From CAYXVU01 sp964468725 (GTDB taxonomy: Bacteria; Acidobacteriota; Blastocatellia; UBA7656), in assembly GCA_964468725.1 (NCBI GenBank), contig CAYXVU010000046.1, positions 1 to 32,637 of the forward strand: a DNA stretch of 32,637 nt. Reading direction: 5' to 3'. Below the pieces are notes generated by a model that was given only the letters and a program-made list of their open reading frames with translations, was not told the origin of the DNA and did no database searches. This document shows, in pieces, positions 17,968-27,130 of the stretch (position 1 is its first letter; every line of letters starts with the position of its first letter). A program made the position numbers and the translations under genes.

Positions 17968-20439
17968 TCACTCATATCGGAGGGCGACCATCGGATCAAC
18001 TTTCGTCGCCCGCCGCGCCGGAGCATAGCAGGCGAGAAAGGCAATCGCGTTTAGTACTAATGCGACACCTACAAAGGTCATCGGATCGGTCGCGCTGATG
18101 CCAAAGAGCAGATGGCTGAAAAAGCGGGTCAGCCAGAAAGCGGAGAGCAAACCCAAAGCAAGGCCTGCCGTCGTGAGTCGCAGACCTTGCCCGATGACGA
18201 GTTTGAATATGTCGCGGGGTTGCGCGCCAAGAGCTAATCGGATGCCGATCTCCTGTGTGCGTTGGGCAACCGCATGGGCCAAAATGCCATAGACCCCTAA
18301 ACTGGCAAGGAAGAGCGCTACGCTGCCATAGATCGTCATCAACGTGGCAATTGCCTGTGGCGTCTCGCTCTGTTGTCGCAAGCGTTCGTTTACCGTCATC
18401 GCCTCGTACACCGTCATATCCCTATCGAGCGACCGCACAAGGTCACGAAATGCCGCCATCACATTGGTATTTTCGTTGTGCAATCGCAACGCGACGACCA
18501 GTTGCGAGTTTGGAAGTTGCGCATACGGAAGGTAGACATCGAGTTGTGGCTGAAATGCCCAATTTGCCCCTTGACTGGGCAGATACCGAGTGCGGTGGCG
18601 CGCATCGGTTGTCACTCCAATCACCGTTATTGCCAGTATCCCGTTTGCCGTTTGCCGCATGAGCCGTTTGCCGATGGGGTCTTGATCCGGCCAGAATTGT
18701 TCGGCCACACTTGTGCTGACAATTGCGACAAGCGGCGTATCGGCTTTGTCCTGCCAACTAAAATCCCGCCCGCGCAAAATGGGCAACCCCAGATTCTGCA
18801 AGCCGCCGGGATTGGTGCTGTGCCGCCACATCGTTTTCCAATCTGCTTGGCCGTTGATGGGCTTGCCTTCTGGTGCAGCGAACATTACCCATGTAGCGCG
18901 ACCGAGCGGGGCAGGCCCCCATATGGTTGCCGACTCGACGCCGGGTATGGCTTCGGCTTGTTCGACGAGGCTGCGAGCAAACTGTACGCGCGCCTCCGTT
19001 GGAGCGTACCTGGCGGCATTCAAATCCATCCGCACCGTCAATAAATTTTCGGTGTCGAATCCCAATCCGATTTCGGTGAGCTTGTACACGCTTTTCACTA
19101 TTAGCCCCGTGCCGACTAGCAAGATGACCGACAACGCAACTTCGCCGATGACCAGCAGGCGGCGGCTTGCATGGCGTTCTAAAGCCGCTGATTGTTTGCC
19201 CGCTTGATTGAGCACTTCACGAATGTCCGGGCGGGCGCTCTCCCAGGCTGGCACGAGGCCACAGATCAACCCGGTGAGCAACGATAAGCCAAACGAAACG
19301 GCTAGCGCCCAACCATTGATTCGAATCTCCACAAAGGCAGGCAATCGTAACGCCTCCCACGAATTGAGTCCGTATGTCGCCCACTGCGCAAACAACAGCC
19401 CCAACCCGCCCGCCATCAGCGAGAGCACTAAACACTCGACCACCAATTGACTGAGCAGGCGACGGCGCGTTGCCCCCAACGCGGCGCGCACCGCCATCTC
19501 TTTGCGTCTGCCAACAGCGCGGGCGAGCAAGAGATTGGCAATGTTGGCGCAGCCGATCAATAACACAAACCCGGAAGCGATGAAGAGTAGCGCCATTGGA
19601 TGATAGAGCCTGCCGAAAAAGCGGTCGCGCAGCGATTCAACATACAAGCCAAAACCTTTTTCGGATGCCGGATACGCTTCTGCCAGACGCAGTGCAATGG
19701 TGTCGGCTTCGGCTTTTGCGGCAGCAATATCAACCCCAGGCTTGAGGCGCGCAACGCCCCCAAAGGCGCGCGCGGCGCGGGTATCGAAGGATTGAGCCAG
19801 CAGCGGTTGCGTCAACCCAAGCGGCATCCACCCATCAATGGGCGAACGCGATAAATCATCAAGGTCACGAAACCCTTTTTGCATCACTCCGATGATCGTG
19901 ATGGGCGTTTGATTGATTTCAAGCTGCCGCCCGATGATGTTCGCATCGCCACCGAAGATCGTTTGCCAGCAATCGTAGCTAATCACAATGTACGGGCTAC
20001 TCGCTGGCACCTGCATCTCTTCGGGTGTGAAGGTGCGGCCGAGTGCTGTCGTCGCGTTAAACAAGGCTAAGTAATCTGCGGTGATAAAATTCGCTGTTAA
20101 GCGCACCGCTTCCTCGCGTCCGGTTAAATTGACAGCGACCCAATCTTGATAGACGGCCATCTTGTCGAAGGATTGACTCTGCGCTTGCCAATCAGCAAAA
20201 GCAGCATACGAAAGATCGTCGCCGCCTTGCGTATTGTTGGGAAATGAACTGGAAAGATAGACCAGGCGATTCGCGTCAGGATAGGGCATCGCTTGCCAAA
20301 ACAAAGCGTCTGCGGCGCTGAAGATCGCTGTATTCGCTCCGATGCCGCAGGCTAGAGTGAGGACCGCGATGATTGTGAAACTTGGTTTTTTGCGGAGCAG
20401 GCGAACGGCGTAGCGCACATCTTGCCAGAGAGTTTGCAT
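17968..20439 (-). CDS. ADOP-type MacB/FtsX permease (823 aa)
   Basis: Complete ADOP, start MQTLWQDVRYAVRLL; TGAGG precedes the ATG by 4-5 nt. Helix 1 contains ACGIGANTAIFSAADALFW, an unusual continuation where most paralogues have LLRPLP. The first extracytoplasmic domain has AAFADW and SYDCWQTIFGGDA in place of the common GLWQRRFGGD, so this copy is diverged in that hallmark. The central FtsX block has LLIGCANIANLLLA and the loop KEMAVRAALGA. The second half begins at ASRRLLVIGEVALSVILL. The last FtsX block has VYGILAHAVAQRTQEIGIRLALGA. The tail RRATKVDPMVALRYE is encoded by DNA nearly identical to that of the gene upstream (49 of 50 bp). It lies between another ADOP and the exported esterase in one run. 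Confidence 0.92.
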   Translation of the reverse strand: MQTLWQDVRYAVRLLRKKPSFTIIAVLTLACGIGANTAIFSAADALFWQAMPYPDANRLVYLSSSFPNNTQGGDDLSYAAFADWQAQSQSFDKMAVYQDWVAVNLTGREEAVRLTANFITADYLALFNATTALGRTFTPEEMQVPASSPYIVISYDCWQTIFGGDANIIGRQLEINQTPITIIGVMQKGFRDLDDLSRSPIDGWMPLGLTQPLLAQSFDTRAARAFGGVARLKPGVDIAAAKAEADTIALRLAEAYPASEKGFGLYVESLRDRFFGRLYHPMALLFIASGFVLLIGCANIANLLLARAVGRRKEMAVRAALGATRRRLLSQLVVECLVLSLMAGGLGLLFAQWATYGLNSWEALRLPAFVEIRINGWALAVSFGLSLLTGLICGLVPAWESARPDIREVLNQAGKQSAALERHASRRLLVIGEVALSVILLVGTGLIVKSVYKLTEIGLGFDTENLLTVRMDLNAARYAPTEARVQFARSLVEQAEAIPGVESATIWGPAPLGRATWVMFAAPEGKPINGQADWKTMWRHSTNPGGLQNLGLPILRGRDFSWQDKADTPLVAIVSTSVAEQFWPDQDPIGKRLMRQTANGILAITVIGVTTDARHRTRYLPSQGANWAFQPQLDVYLPYAQLPNSQLVVALRLHNENTNVMAAFRDLVRSLDRDMTVYEAMTVNERLRQQSETPQAIATLMTIYGSVALFLASLGVYGILAHAVAQRTQEIGIRLALGAQPRDIFKLVIGQGLRLTTAGLALGLLSAFWLTRFFSHLLFGISATDPMTFVGVALVLNAIAFLACYAPARRATKVDPMVALRYE

Positions 20440-20547
20440 AAAACCTCATTAGGAGAACGATGAATGCTGAGTTCAGGATGGGAAGGATGAACCATGAATG
20501 CTGATCTCGGAACCGTTCGGACATCCGGGCTCATCCTTCCATACAGA
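20440..20547. repeat. Spacer with direct and inverted repeats
   Basis: This 108-bp spacer contains a 16-bp direct repeat with one mismatch (20455-20470 and 20489-20504, offset 34) and a 10-bp perfect inverted repeat (GGAAGGATGA at 20481-20490, TCATCCTTCC at 20531-20540). The sequence is a patchwork of related short words. It could be a processing or regulatory structure between two ADOP cistrons, or decayed repeat DNA; I cannot decide. Confidence 0.6.
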
Positions 20548-22983
20548 TCATTCATATCGGAGGGCGACCATCGGATCAACTTTCGTTGCCCGCCGCGCCG
20601 GTATGAAACAGGCGAGGGCGGCGATAGCGGCGAGCAACCCCGCGATGGCGGCAAAGGTCAGCGGATCGGAGGCGCTGATTTCAAAGAGTAAGGTTGCCAT
20701 CAATCGCGTCAACCCAAAGGCTGCAACCAAACCGATGGCGATACCGACCACCGTCAACGCCATGCCTTGTCGGATGACCATCTTCAGGACATCACTTGCC
20801 TTTGCGCCGAGCGCCATGCGAATGCCGATCTCTTGGGTGCGTTGAGCGACCGAATACGACATCACGCCATAGATGCCGACTGCCGACAAGATCAGCGCGA
20901 TGCCCGCAAAAAGGCCCAACAGCAAGGTGCTAAATTGCGCTCGTTTGAGCGTCGTGCCAATCACGCTCTCCATCGTGCGAATGTCGGAGACCGGCTGATC
21001 GCTGTCGAGTCCGGTAATCACATTGCGCGCCCCTTGAGCAATGGTTGAAGCATCGCCTGTGGTGCGCAGGAGCAGGGTCATCGAGTTATAAGTCAATTCC
21101 GGGTACGGCCAAAAGACCGTCGGCTCGATGAGAGTATCGAGGCTGGTATGTCTGGCATCGCCGACGACACCGATAATCTCCGACGGCAAATTCTCTTCTT
21201 TCATGTAGATCGTGATGCGTTTGCCAATCGGGTCTTCGCCGGGAAAGAAGCGGTCAGCCAGCATCTGATTAATGACCACGACATGGCGCATTTCGGTGGC
21301 CTCCTGCTCATTGAAGAGTCGGCCTTTGAGCAATGGCGTCTGTACGGTGCGGAAGTAGGTGGCATCGGTGACCAGAACACGGGTGTTGGGTTGCTCGGCG
21401 GATGGCAACGGCGGCTGCCCTTCAATCTCAAACCCCGTACCTGCCGCCGGAGCCGCGAACGGTAGAGCTTGAATTGCGCCCGCCGATTCGACGCCGGGCA
21501 GCGATTGCAACTGCGCCAGGGCGCGATTGTAGAACTCGATGCGCTGGCGATCATCCCGATACTTTGCCGTCGGCAATTGTAAGCGCATGGTCAACAGATT
21601 TTCGGGATTGAATCCCGGGTCAACTGCTTGCAACCGCATTGAACTGCGAATCAATAGCCCTGCACCGACCAACAAGACGAGCGATAGGGCGACTTCAGCG
21701 ACGACAAAGGTATTTCGCAAGCGATGGCTGCGCGCGTTGCCGCCGAGATTGCGTCCGCTCTCTTTGAGCGAATCATGAATGTTGGGGTGCGAGGCCTCCA
21801 GAGCCGGAACCAAGCCAAAGAGCAGTCCGGTCAACAGCGAAACCGCTAGGGTGAAACTGAGTAATAGCGGGTTCATCTCTACCTTTTCCAGGTTGAGCAG
21901 GTTGGGCGGACTGAGCGAAACCAATACCTCTGTACCCCACATCGCCAGCAACAGCCCGACCGCTCCGCTCAAGAGGGAGAGTAAGAGACTCTCGGTCAAC
22001 AACTGCCGTAAGATGCTCCACCGACTTGCCCCCAAGGCGACCCGGACGGCGATCTCTTTTTGCCGCACGGCGGCGCGCGCCAGCAAGAGATTCGCCACAT
22101 TGGCGCAGGCAATCAGCAACACGAAAGCGACCGTGCCAAGCAGAACCCACAACGCCGTGCTGATGTCGCCGGTCAGTTGCTTGCGTAACGGCACGACGTT
22201 GATTCCCCACCCGCCATTGAAGTCCTTATACTGTTCTTCCAGACGGTTGCCGATCACTTGCATCTCGGCCTGTGCGGCAGTTGGAGGCACTTCCGATTTG
22301 AGCCGCGCCACGACGCTGATAAATCGCCCGCGCCGCACGCGAAATTCGTCGCCCATCACATACGGCAGCCACATTTCAGGGGCTTTGCCGGTGATTGAAC
22401 CCTGTTGGATGAACCATTTGAAGTTGGCTGGCAAGACGCCAACAATCGTCACATCGCGTTGGTTGAGTTTGATATTTTGATTGATAACGCCGGGGTCGCC
22501 GCCAAAGCGGCGTTGCCATAGACCGTGACTAATGACGGCGATCAGAGGTTGGTCGGGCGCGCCGTCCCCTGCGCTGAGCGTGCGACCGAGATAGGCGTTG
22601 ACGCCGAGCAGAGAGAAGAGATTGGGCGTAGCGTATTGCACCGGAACCTCTTCCGGTTCGCCATCGCCTGACAGGTTCGCGCGAACGTCAGCCCATGCGG
22701 CCAGGTCTTCGAATACCGAATTCTGCTCTTTCCAGTCGAGGAAGTTGGCTGGCGACACCACGTTTTGCAATCGGTTGCGCGTCCGGTTGTGTTCCCAAAC
22801 GATGGCCAAACGGTCGGCATCACGGTAGGGCAAATCTTCGAGCAGCACCGCATGGACGACGCTGAAGATGGCCGTATTGGCTCCGATTCCGAGCGCCAAG
22901 GCGATGACGGCAATGAGCGTAAAGGTCGGATTCTTGAGAATCATTCGCGCGCCATAGCGCAGGTCTTGAAATAGAGTTTGCAT
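20548..22983 (-). CDS. ADOP-type MacB/FtsX permease (811 aa)
   Basis: Complete ADOP, start MQTLFQDLRYGARMI, with an excellent ribosome site (GGAGGTGA, 4 nt gap). Helix 1 is LALGIGANTAIFSVV. After it comes LLEDLPYRDADRLAIVWEH, with ED where most copies have RP. The first extracytoplasmic domain has ANFLDW and SHGLWQRRFGGDP, plus a short extra segment around FIQQGSITGKAPEMW. The central FtsX block has LLIACANVANLLLA and KEIAVRVALGA. The second half starts at RLRNTFVVAEVALSLVLL. The final loop is TQEIGIRMALGA and the tail RRATKVDPMVALRYE. It lies 98 bp after the repeat-protein gene and 108 bp before the next ADOP, so the group reads as one transcription unit. Confidence 0.93.
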   Translation of the reverse strand: MQTLFQDLRYGARMILKNPTFTLIAVIALALGIGANTAIFSVVHAVLLEDLPYRDADRLAIVWEHNRTRNRLQNVVSPANFLDWKEQNSVFEDLAAWADVRANLSGDGEPEEVPVQYATPNLFSLLGVNAYLGRTLSAGDGAPDQPLIAVISHGLWQRRFGGDPGVINQNIKLNQRDVTIVGVLPANFKWFIQQGSITGKAPEMWLPYVMGDEFRVRRGRFISVVARLKSEVPPTAAQAEMQVIGNRLEEQYKDFNGGWGINVVPLRKQLTGDISTALWVLLGTVAFVLLIACANVANLLLARAAVRQKEIAVRVALGASRWSILRQLLTESLLLSLLSGAVGLLLAMWGTEVLVSLSPPNLLNLEKVEMNPLLLSFTLAVSLLTGLLFGLVPALEASHPNIHDSLKESGRNLGGNARSHRLRNTFVVAEVALSLVLLVGAGLLIRSSMRLQAVDPGFNPENLLTMRLQLPTAKYRDDRQRIEFYNRALAQLQSLPGVESAGAIQALPFAAPAAGTGFEIEGQPPLPSAEQPNTRVLVTDATYFRTVQTPLLKGRLFNEQEATEMRHVVVINQMLADRFFPGEDPIGKRITIYMKEENLPSEIIGVVGDARHTSLDTLIEPTVFWPYPELTYNSMTLLLRTTGDASTIAQGARNVITGLDSDQPVSDIRTMESVIGTTLKRAQFSTLLLGLFAGIALILSAVGIYGVMSYSVAQRTQEIGIRMALGAKASDVLKMVIRQGMALTVVGIAIGLVAAFGLTRLMATLLFEISASDPLTFAAIAGLLAAIAALACFIPARRATKVDPMVALRYE

Positions 22984-23081
22984 CGTTCACCTCCGGAACT
23001 CGCGCCAACCGCTTGGTGGTGCGAACGTTCGTGTAGTCTCTGGCTGCCGGACGGGCATGGCCGGTTCCTGACCCACAACCC

Positions 23082-24347
23082 TCACTTGAATAGGGCGTTG
23101 AGGATTCGCCCGCGTTCATATTCGGAAGATACTTTTTTGGCGGCTTCGATCATGGCGTTACGCAACTCCTCGTCGCCGGAGCCAAGAGCTGCAACTTTGA
23201 CGAGCACCTGCGCCTTCTCATAGTCGGATGAGATGGCATCGGCAAGCTGAATGATCTGCCGCAGCGTCTCTTTGCTGGCATTTTTCCGGTGCAATGCGGC
23301 TTGCAAGACGCGACTCTTCTCATAATCGGATCGCAGGGTGCGCGCGGCTTTCAAATAGGCTGCTTGCGCTGCGTCGTTGCCGACGGAGACTTCGACAGCC
23401 TTCAAGAGTAGACGTGACTTTTCGTAATCCGAGCTGACAGTTTGCGCGGCTTCAACCATGGCGTTATAGATATTCGCATCCGAACCGGCAACTGCCGCGA
23501 CCTTCAGCAACACATTGGTCTTCTCGTAATCGGAAGCGATGCGGCTTGCCGTTTTGACAATCTGCACCAGCGTCTCTTGGCTCAGGTCGCTTTGTCGTAA
23601 GAGACTTTGCAAGACGCGACTCTTTTCATAATCGGAATGGATCGAATTGACGCCTTCAAGATAGGCGGCGCGACTCGCCTGATTGCCGAGAAATTGCTCT
23701 CCGGCTTTCAGAAGAATTTGCGCCTTTTCATAATCGGAGCCGACTTCGCGTGCCGTCTGTTGCATGAGGCGTTGCGCTTCACTCGTGTTGAGATCGCGTT
23801 GCTTCATCAGTTCGACAAAATAAATCTTCTTGGCATAGTCTCCCTTGATTTGCGAGACTTCTGCAAAGACGCCTTCGACGCCCGTTTGTTTGAGCAGGCG
23901 CGCGACGCGCCTTTCGGCGTCATAACCGGATTGACGCACCGTTTCCAGCAACAAGCGAGACAGCCAAGCGCGTCCATCCGCATCGAGAGAGCGCGCAACG
24001 CCAGCAATTGAATAGGACTGTTTTAGCGTGCCGTCGGCTTGCGAGCGGGCTTCGAAACGGCGCGTGCTGCCGCCTCGTTCATCGAGGATGGTGAACCAGC
24101 CGCCTTCGGAGATGCGCACGATGTCACGATAGTCGTCGCTAAATTCGACTTTGCCTTTGATGTGAATTTTGGTGCGGATGCCATTGTCTGAATGACTCCA
24201 TATCCAGTCGCTCGATTCGGACTCGGCACGGTGTTGGGCAACCGATCTTTGGGTTTGCGCGGCGACCTTCTTGCCGGTGGCGGGCGATAGGGCTACGACG
24301 ACAAACAAGGTTATGACCAGCAAAGATTTGATGAGTTTGGTGACCAT
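23082..24347 (-). CDS. Exported alpha-solenoid-like protein with 34-residue SDYEK repeats
   Basis: 421 residues; AGGAGG 8 nt before the ATG at 24347. A signal peptide (about 1-31, ending KVAAQ) is followed by an N-terminal domain at about 40-160 that contains a VEFSDDYRDIVRISEGGWF segment. From residue 204 the protein consists of repeats with SDYEK at 204, 238, 272, 306, 340 and 374 and SEYER at 408, exactly 34 residues apart. A degenerate GDYAK lies at 169. The pattern (hydrophobic helix, SDYEK, hydrophobic helix) suggests a helical solenoid for protein binding. I recall similar regions at the C-terminus of BlaR1/M56-type membrane sensors, but no peptidase domain is present here. It sits between two ADOP genes (75 and 98 bp gaps), so it may be a periplasmic partner. 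Function unknown. Confidence 0.85.
   Translation of the reverse strand: MVTKLIKSLLVITLFVVVALSPATGKKVAAQTQRSVAQHRAESESSDWIWSHSDNGIRTKIHIKGKVEFSDDYRDIVRISEGGWFTILDERGGSTRRFEARSQADGTLKQSYSIAGVARSLDADGRAWLSRLLLETVRQSGYDAERRVARLLKQTGVEGVFAEVSQIKGDYAKKIYFVELMKQRDLNTSEAQRLMQQTAREVGSDYEKAQILLKAGEQFLGNQASRAAYLEGVNSIHSDYEKSRVLQSLLRQSDLSQETLVQIVKTASRIASDYEKTNVLLKVAAVAGSDANIYNAMVEAAQTVSSDYEKSRLLLKAVEVSVGNDAAQAAYLKAARTLRSDYEKSRVLQAALHRKNASKETLRQIIQLADAISSDYEKAQVLVKVAALGSGDEELRNAMIEAAKKVSSEYERGRILNALFK
23127..23738 (-). repeat. Six in-frame 102-bp units encoding 34-residue repeats, with a 3-unit supercycle
   Basis: Six complete units cover residues 204-407, with a partial seventh at 408-421. Units 1 and 4 share GNxAxxAAYL, units 2 and 5 share SDYEKSRVLQ and KETL/QETL, and units 3 and 6 share VAA and NAMxEAA. 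The basic repeat of 34 residues was therefore first triplicated into different versions, and the triplet of 102 residues was then duplicated. Confidence 0.9.
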
Positions 24348-24422
24348 CGAAAAGACCTCCTAGTGGTTTACTTGTCAATGAGATTGCCAGGCGGGCGTTA
24401 CGGTGAATGGCCTGCTGGTATT

Positions 24423-26861
24423 TCATTCATAGCGTAGCGCCACTAGCGGATCAACCTTGGCAGCCCGACGCGCAGGCACGAAACAGGCTATCAGAGCCAC
24501 TCCTGCTAGTAGCAGAAAAACTGCTGTAAAAGTAAGCCAATCGGTTGGCTGAATGCCAAAGAGCAAGCCTTCCATAAAGCGGGTGACGATGAGCGCGCCG
24601 CCTAAGCCGATCAGCAAGCCGAGTCCCGCCATCTTCATGCCGTCACTGATGACCAACTGCATCACCGCACGCGGAGTTGCGCCGAGCGCGAGACGCACGC
24701 CGATCTCCGGCGTGCGTTGCGCTACCGCATAGGACATCACCCCGTACAGTCCGACGCTTGCCAACACCAGCGCGATCCCGGCAAAGACGGCCAGCAACAG
24801 CATGTTGAATCGGCGTTGCACGACCGAATCGGCGAGCCAGTCATTCATGGTGCGGATGGTCGAGATCGTTTGCTCGCGGTCTACCGCCCAAATTTGACTC
24901 TTCACTTCGGCGACCACGCTCAACGGGTCGCCCTCGGTGCGAATGACAAGGTTGTTGAAGATTTGCGGGAACTGCGGGTGATTCCAATAAATCATCGGTC
25001 GCACGTCCTGTTCCAAGCCGTCGGCTTTGACATCCGAAACGATGCCGACAATTTCGCCGGTCAGCGGCGGCCCCCAATCGCGCATGGTGATGCGTTTGCC
25101 GAGCGGGTCTTCATCGCTGAACATCTGTGCGACCATCGCCTCGTTGATGAGCATCACTTGCGGAGTTCCGGCGGCATCTTGACGAGTGAAGGCACGCCCT
25201 TTAAGCAAGCGGATGCTCATGGTTTGAAAATAATCAGGGTCAATGACTTGGATATTGGCCAGCCGCTCTTCGCCCTGCGGCGCGCGGCGATTCTCGACCT
25301 CGAAAGTCGTTGCGACGGCATTTTGAATCGGCAACACATTGACGACGCTTGCCGACCGCACGCCGGGAACCGCACGCACATTTTCGAGAATGCGGGCGAT
25401 GGTCTGCGACTGCTGCGCACCCTCGCTATATTTCGTCGGCGATAAAAACAGGAACATGGTCAACAGGTTATTCGGTTCGAAGCCGGGTTGGACTTGTGAA
25501 AGGCGTACGAAGCTATTGATGAGCAAACCCGCGCCGACCAGCAAGATGAGCGATAAAGCGACCTCCGCGACGACCAATGCGCGTCGCAGACGATTGCTGC
25601 CTTTGCCGCCGCTCTCCGCAGAAGTGCGCCCACCCTCTTTGAGAGCATCAGTCAGTCGCACCTGCGATAGCCGCAGAGCCGGAGCCAAGCCGAAGAGAAT
25701 TCCGGTCAGCACGGAGATCAGCAAGGTAAAGACAAAGACCCGCCCGTCGAGGCTGACCTCTTGCAAGCGCGGGATGTTGAGCGGGCTATTGCCGGAGATG
25801 TTCAGACTCTTGATGGCATCCAGACTCCACAGCGCCAGCAGCAAGCCGACTGCCCCGCTGATGATTGCCAACAGCAAACTCTCGGTCAGTGTTTGCCGCG
25901 CTAATCGCCAGCGACCGGAGCCGAGCGCTGCGCGAATGGCCATCTCTTTTTCGCGCGTCGCTGCGCGTGACAGTAAGAGATTCGCTACGTTGGCGCAGGC
26001 GATCAATAAGAGCAAACCGACTGCAATCAGCAAAATCAGCAACGCCGGACGAATGGGCGCAACCAGTCGTTGTTGCAGGCTGGCGGCTTGAAACGTCAGG
26101 TCAGGGTCAATACCTGCATATTGTTCGGAGATGCGCCCGGCGACGGCAGCGACTTCAGCCTCGGCTTGTTCCGGCGTTGCGCCGTCGCGCAAACGCCCGA
26201 TGACCGTAAGCAGGTGGGCGCGACGATTATCTTGCAACGCTCCTCTGGCCGTAAGCGGCGTCCAGACTTGACTGGCGCGGGGGTAAGAAAATCCTTGCGG
26301 CAGCACGCCAATCACTGTGCGGCTGATGTCGCTGACACGGATGGTTTTGCCAACGATGTCGGGGTCGCCGCCGAAGCGTCGTTGCCATAGGCCGTAGCTG
26401 AGCAGGATGACCGGCTCGCCATTGGGCTGATCTTCGCTGGCATTGAAGCTGCGCCCCAAAAGGGGAGCGACGCGCAAGACATCCAAGAAGTGCTGCGAGA
26501 CTTGTGCGCCCGTGACTTGCTCCGGTTCGCTGCCTTCCGTCAAGTTAAATGACCAGGGTCGCGCCGCCGCGAGCGCGGACAGCGCCCCTTCTCCCGCTCC
26601 CAATGCCGCGTTGAGATCATTGAAGTTGGCATAAGTGAAGTTGCCGCCGCTTGCGAACTCGCTATGGCGTTCGTCAATCTTCAAGATGCGGTCGGCTTGC
26701 GGAAAGGTGAGGGGGCGCAGCAAGACGCCATTGATGACACTGAAGATGGCGGTCGTCGCGCCGATGCCGAGCGCTAACGAGAGAATTGCGACCAGCGTGA
26801 AGCCGGGTCTTTGCACGCAGAGGCGAAGGCCAAAGCGCAGGTCTTGTAGAATAGATTGCAT
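24423..26861 (-). CDS. ADOP-type MacB/FtsX permease (812 aa)
   Basis: Complete ADOP. The frame is open 33 codons further upstream, but the ATG at 26861 gives the family start MQSILQDLRFGLRLC and follows GGGAGG by 4 nt, so it is preferred. Helix 1 is LALGIGATTAIFSVINGVLLRPL. The first extracytoplasmic domain has YANFNDL instead of ANFLDW, and SYGLWQRRFGGDP. The central FtsX block has LLIACANVANLLLS and KEMAIRAALGS. The second half starts at RLRRALVVAEVALSLILL. The last loop is TPEIGVRLALGA (Pro where others have His or Gln) and the tail is RRAAKVDPLVALRYE. It heads the right-hand run (ADOP, repeat protein, ADOP, ADOP, esterase) and is divergent from the winged-helix/TPR regulator, its likely controller. 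Confidence 0.93.
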   Translation of the reverse strand: MQSILQDLRFGLRLCVQRPGFTLVAILSLALGIGATTAIFSVINGVLLRPLTFPQADRILKIDERHSEFASGGNFTYANFNDLNAALGAGEGALSALAAARPWSFNLTEGSEPEQVTGAQVSQHFLDVLRVAPLLGRSFNASEDQPNGEPVILLSYGLWQRRFGGDPDIVGKTIRVSDISRTVIGVLPQGFSYPRASQVWTPLTARGALQDNRRAHLLTVIGRLRDGATPEQAEAEVAAVAGRISEQYAGIDPDLTFQAASLQQRLVAPIRPALLILLIAVGLLLLIACANVANLLLSRAATREKEMAIRAALGSGRWRLARQTLTESLLLAIISGAVGLLLALWSLDAIKSLNISGNSPLNIPRLQEVSLDGRVFVFTLLISVLTGILFGLAPALRLSQVRLTDALKEGGRTSAESGGKGSNRLRRALVVAEVALSLILLVGAGLLINSFVRLSQVQPGFEPNNLLTMFLFLSPTKYSEGAQQSQTIARILENVRAVPGVRSASVVNVLPIQNAVATTFEVENRRAPQGEERLANIQVIDPDYFQTMSIRLLKGRAFTRQDAAGTPQVMLINEAMVAQMFSDEDPLGKRITMRDWGPPLTGEIVGIVSDVKADGLEQDVRPMIYWNHPQFPQIFNNLVIRTEGDPLSVVAEVKSQIWAVDREQTISTIRTMNDWLADSVVQRRFNMLLLAVFAGIALVLASVGLYGVMSYAVAQRTPEIGVRLALGATPRAVMQLVISDGMKMAGLGLLIGLGGALIVTRFMEGLLFGIQPTDWLTFTAVFLLLAGVALIACFVPARRAAKVDPLVALRYE

Positions 26862-26881
26862 ACGCCCTCCCAGCAATGGCA

Positions 26882-26909
26882 TAAGATTGCACTTCGAATG
26901 TAAGATTGC
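26882..26909. promoter_or_regulatory. Tandem direct repeat TAAGATTGC in divergent promoter region
   Basis: TAAGATTGC occurs at 26882-26890 and again at 26901-26909, 19 bp apart, 20-48 bp upstream of the ADOP start at 26861 and within the 269-bp region shared with the divergent regulator gene. Winged-helix regulators of the OmpR type bind tandem repeats with about this spacing. Assignment as an operator is inference. Confidence 0.35.
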
Positions 26910-27130
26910 CCCGTTGGTTATTGACCAAATCTCGTGCCACATTTCGATTGAAGGGGACAAACGAGCGAACTGCTTGATTCCGAACGAACTGAGCTTGTCG
27001 TCACTGTGCGCAAGTGTTCGGTTATGGGAAAGGCGCTTTTCAAAAGTGGAACAGGCAAGCGGGTCTCAGTCGGAACAGACGATTAGCCATTTAGGCGGTT
27101 GCTTGGCGAGTTTGTCGATGGTTGAAGAGG

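Noticed and set aside
23127..23738. Regular 102-bp repeats considered as CRISPR or minisatellite
   Set aside because: The units are in frame, diverged at the DNA level, and encode a conserved protein motif without spacer-like unique segments.
26862..26960. 33-codon N-terminal extension of the ADOP at 24423-26861
   Set aside because: All paralogues begin at the LWQD/ILQD motif, and a GGGAGG ribosome site precedes the ATG at 26861.
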